A stretch of 7,128 bases of DNA, from positions 1 through 7,128 of the forward strand of contig DASYER010000041.1 of NCBI GenBank assembly GCA_036498905.1, read 5' to 3'. Positions within the stretch are counted from its first letter, which is position 1. The number at the start of each line of letters is the position of its first letter. Positions 5,793 to 7,128 of this stretch are shown here, piece by piece. A program made the position numbers and the translations under genes. The stretch is from DAIDKA01 sp036498905 (GTDB lineage: Bacteria; Pseudomonadota; Gammaproteobacteria; Steroidobacterales; Steroidobacteraceae). The notes under the pieces are model-generated. The model did no database searches, was not told the origin of the DNA, and was given only the letters and a program-made list of their open reading frames with translations.

Positions 5793-7128
5793 ATGCAGTC
5801 GACGCCAGTCGCCGCCCGTGCGGCGCGCAAAACCAATGGCAAACACATTCCGGGCAGCCCGGAGCTGGACCTGAGCAAACTGCTGCTCGCCCTGCAGAGT
5901 GTTCGCGATGGTGATTTTTCGGTGCGCCTGGCGAGTGATCAGACCGGCCTGGCAGGCAAGGTGGCCGATACCTTCAATGAAATCGTCAGTGCCAATCAGC
6001 GTCTTGCGCGCGAACTGGAGCGCGTGGGCCAGATCGTCGGCAAGGATGGCAAGACCCGCCATCGCATGTCGAGCGAGCGACGCTCCGGCGCCTGGGGCGC
6101 CATGGAGAATTCGGTCAACACCCTGATCGATGACCTGCTGTGGCCGACGACTGAAGTGACACGAGCAATCTCGGCCGTCGCCAAGGGCGACCTGCAGCAG
6201 GCAATGAGTCTCGAAGTCGACGGCCGTGCGCTCAAGGGCGAATTCCTGCGTTCAGCGACGATCGTCAACACCATGATCGCGCAGATGAGCGCCTTTACCT
6301 CCGAGGTCACCCGCGTCGCGCGCGAAGTCGGCACCGAAGGCAAGTTGGGCGGCCAGGCCGCGGTGCACGGCGTCGCCGGAACCTGGAAGGATCTCACCGA
6401 CAGCGTCAATTCCATGGCCAGCAATCTCACCGGCCAGGTGCGCAACATTTCGGAGGTGACCATCGCTGTCGCCAATGGCGATCTGTCCCGCAAGATCACT
6501 GTGGACGTGCGCGGGGAAATCCTGCAGCTGAAGGAAGCCATCAACACGATGGTCGACCAATTGCGCTCGTTTGCCTCCGAAGTGACGCGCGTCGCGCGCG
6601 AAGTCGGTACCGAAGGCAAGCTCGGCGGCCAGGCCATCGTGTCCGGCGTCGCCGGAACCTGGAAGGATCTCACCGACTCCGTCAACGCCATGGCGACGAA
6701 CCTCACCGGTCAGGTGCGCAACATCGCCGAGGTGACCACCGCGGTGGCCCGCGGTGACCTGTCACGCAAGATCACGGTCGATGTGAAGGGCGAGATCCTC
6801 GAGCTCAAGAACACCATCAATACCATGGTGGACCAGCTCAACAGCTTCGCCGCGGAAGTGACGCGCGTGGCGCGCGAGGTCGGTACCGAAGGCAAGCTCG
6901 GCGGCCAGGCCGTGGTACCGGGTGTCGCCGGCACCTGGAAGGACCTGACCGATAACGTCAATTCGATGGCAGGCAACCTCACCGGCCAGGTGCGCAACAT
7001 CGCCGAGGTCTCGACCGCCATCGCCAGCGGCGATCTGTCGCGCAAAATCACGGCTGACGTGAAGGGCGAAATCCTGCAGTTGAAGGAATCCATCAATACG
7101 ATGGTGGACCAGCTCAATGCCTTCGCGG
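5793..7128 (+). CDS. Poly-HAMP cytoplasmic sensor protein, probable Nik1/Os1-like hybrid histidine kinase (N-terminal part; runs off the right edge)
   Basis: The frame is open from the ATG at 5793 to the window end (445 residues plus one base), with AGGGAG (5781-5786) six bases upstream. The visible protein is almost all HAMP-type modules: about 25-70 (SVRDGDFSVRL), 71-117 (divergent), 118-166 (WPTTEVTRAISAVAKGDL), then three 92-residue repeats at 168-259, 260-351 and 352-443, with a fourth starting at F444. Each repeat holds a divergent half (REVGTEGKLGGQ, GVAGTWKDLTD) and a canonical half (NGDLSRKI, GEILQLK, INTMVDQL). No signal peptide or membrane span is seen, so it is soluble. Such arrays are the sensory part of group III hybrid histidine kinases, related to fungal Nik1/Os1, which carry HisKA, HATPase and receiver domains further on. 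Those parts are outside the window, so the kinase call rests on the array. It is transcribed divergently from the glycan-type cluster. Confidence 0.88.
   Translation, partial: MQSTPVAARAARKTNGKHIPGSPELDLSKLLLALQSVRDGDFSVRLASDQTGLAGKVADTFNEIVSANQRLARELERVGQIVGKDGKTRHRMSSERRSGAWGAMENSVNTLIDDLLWPTTEVTRAISAVAKGDLQQAMSLEVDGRALKGEFLRSATIVNTMIAQMSAFTSEVTRVAREVGTEGKLGGQAAVHGVAGTWKDLTDSVNSMASNLTGQVRNISEVTIAVANGDLSRKITVDVRGEILQLKEAINTMVDQLRSFASEVTRVAREVGTEGKLGGQAIVSGVAGTWKDLTDSVNAMATNLTGQVRNIAEVTTAVARGDLSRKITVDVKGEILELKNTINTMVDQLNSFAAEVTRVAREVGTEGKLGGQAVVPGVAGTWKDLTDNVNSMAGNLTGQVRNIAEVSTAIASGDLSRKITADVKGEILQLKESINTMVDQLNAFA
6294..7121 (+). repeat. Three in-frame tandem 276-bp repeats coding paired HAMP modules
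   Basis: Units at 6294-6569, 6570-6845 and 6846-7121 have exactly the same length, each coding 92 residues starting at the Phe of F-(T/A)-(S/A)-EVTRVAREVG. The same positions in successive units are 276 bp apart (GTCGCGCGCG at 6315 and 6591, and the equivalent at 6867). DNA identity is high, with many differences at synonymous third positions, so the copies are under protein-level constraint and not fresh duplications. A fourth unit starts at 7122. Confidence 0.93.

Noticed and set aside
5996..7117. Long open frames on the minus strand (5996-6706 and 6710-7117) across the HAMP repeats
   Set aside because: They are antisense to the clearly coding plus-strand HAMP array, their Ser/Thr/Arg-rich translations mirror the repeats, and long antisense frames are common over GC-rich coding sequence.
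1..7128. CRISPR array, tRNA/rRNA genes or insertion sequences
   Set aside because: No spaced short repeats, cloverleaf, transposase motif or terminal inverted repeats were found. The only long repeats are the coding HAMP units.

Overview
This is a GC-rich proteobacterial window. A gammaproteobacterium of the xanthomonad/Nevskia/Steroidobacter kind is my best guess, based on base composition, gene families and the cytoplasmic poly-HAMP kinase; nothing here fixes the taxon. There are six protein genes plus one partial gene at the left edge. All read on the minus strand except the last, which diverges from the others and runs off the right edge.

Minus-strand block, in transcription order from right to left: (i) a 449-residue polytopic membrane protein that looks like a GT-C (ArnT/PMT-like) lipid-sugar-dependent glycosyltransferase (4068-5417); (ii) an FkbM-family methyltransferase (3187-3975); (iii) a second class I SAM methyltransferase (2224-3138); (iv) a BlaI/MecI-type repressor (1742-2122) with two near-identical TACA-NN-TGTA operators and a promoter just upstream; (v) an M56 (BlaR1/MecR1-type) membrane metalloprotease overlapping the repressor by 11 bp (301-1752); (vi) the start of an exported, probably cupin, protein (1-203) with its own promoter. 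Genes i-iii read as a small envelope-glycan cluster: one membrane glycosyl transfer step and two methyl transfer steps. Genes iv-v are a self-contained sense-and-respond pair. The protease should cleave the repressor on a periplasmic cue, but its C-terminal sensor is not a penicillin-binding domain and no beta-lactamase lies in the window.

The 375-bp region between the divergent genes (5418-5792) is AT-rich near the membrane-protein gene and full of dyads: a 9-bp perfect hairpin, an 8-mer repeated 31 bp apart, a 7-bp inverted repeat with a 9-nt spacer, and two abutting hairpins near the kinase gene.

Right edge, plus strand: the N-terminal 445 residues of a soluble poly-HAMP signalling protein (5793 to the end), very likely a Nik1/Os1-like hybrid histidine kinase. 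It contains three exact-length 276-bp (92-residue) repeats, and a fourth begins at the edge. The kinase and receiver domains would lie outside the window.
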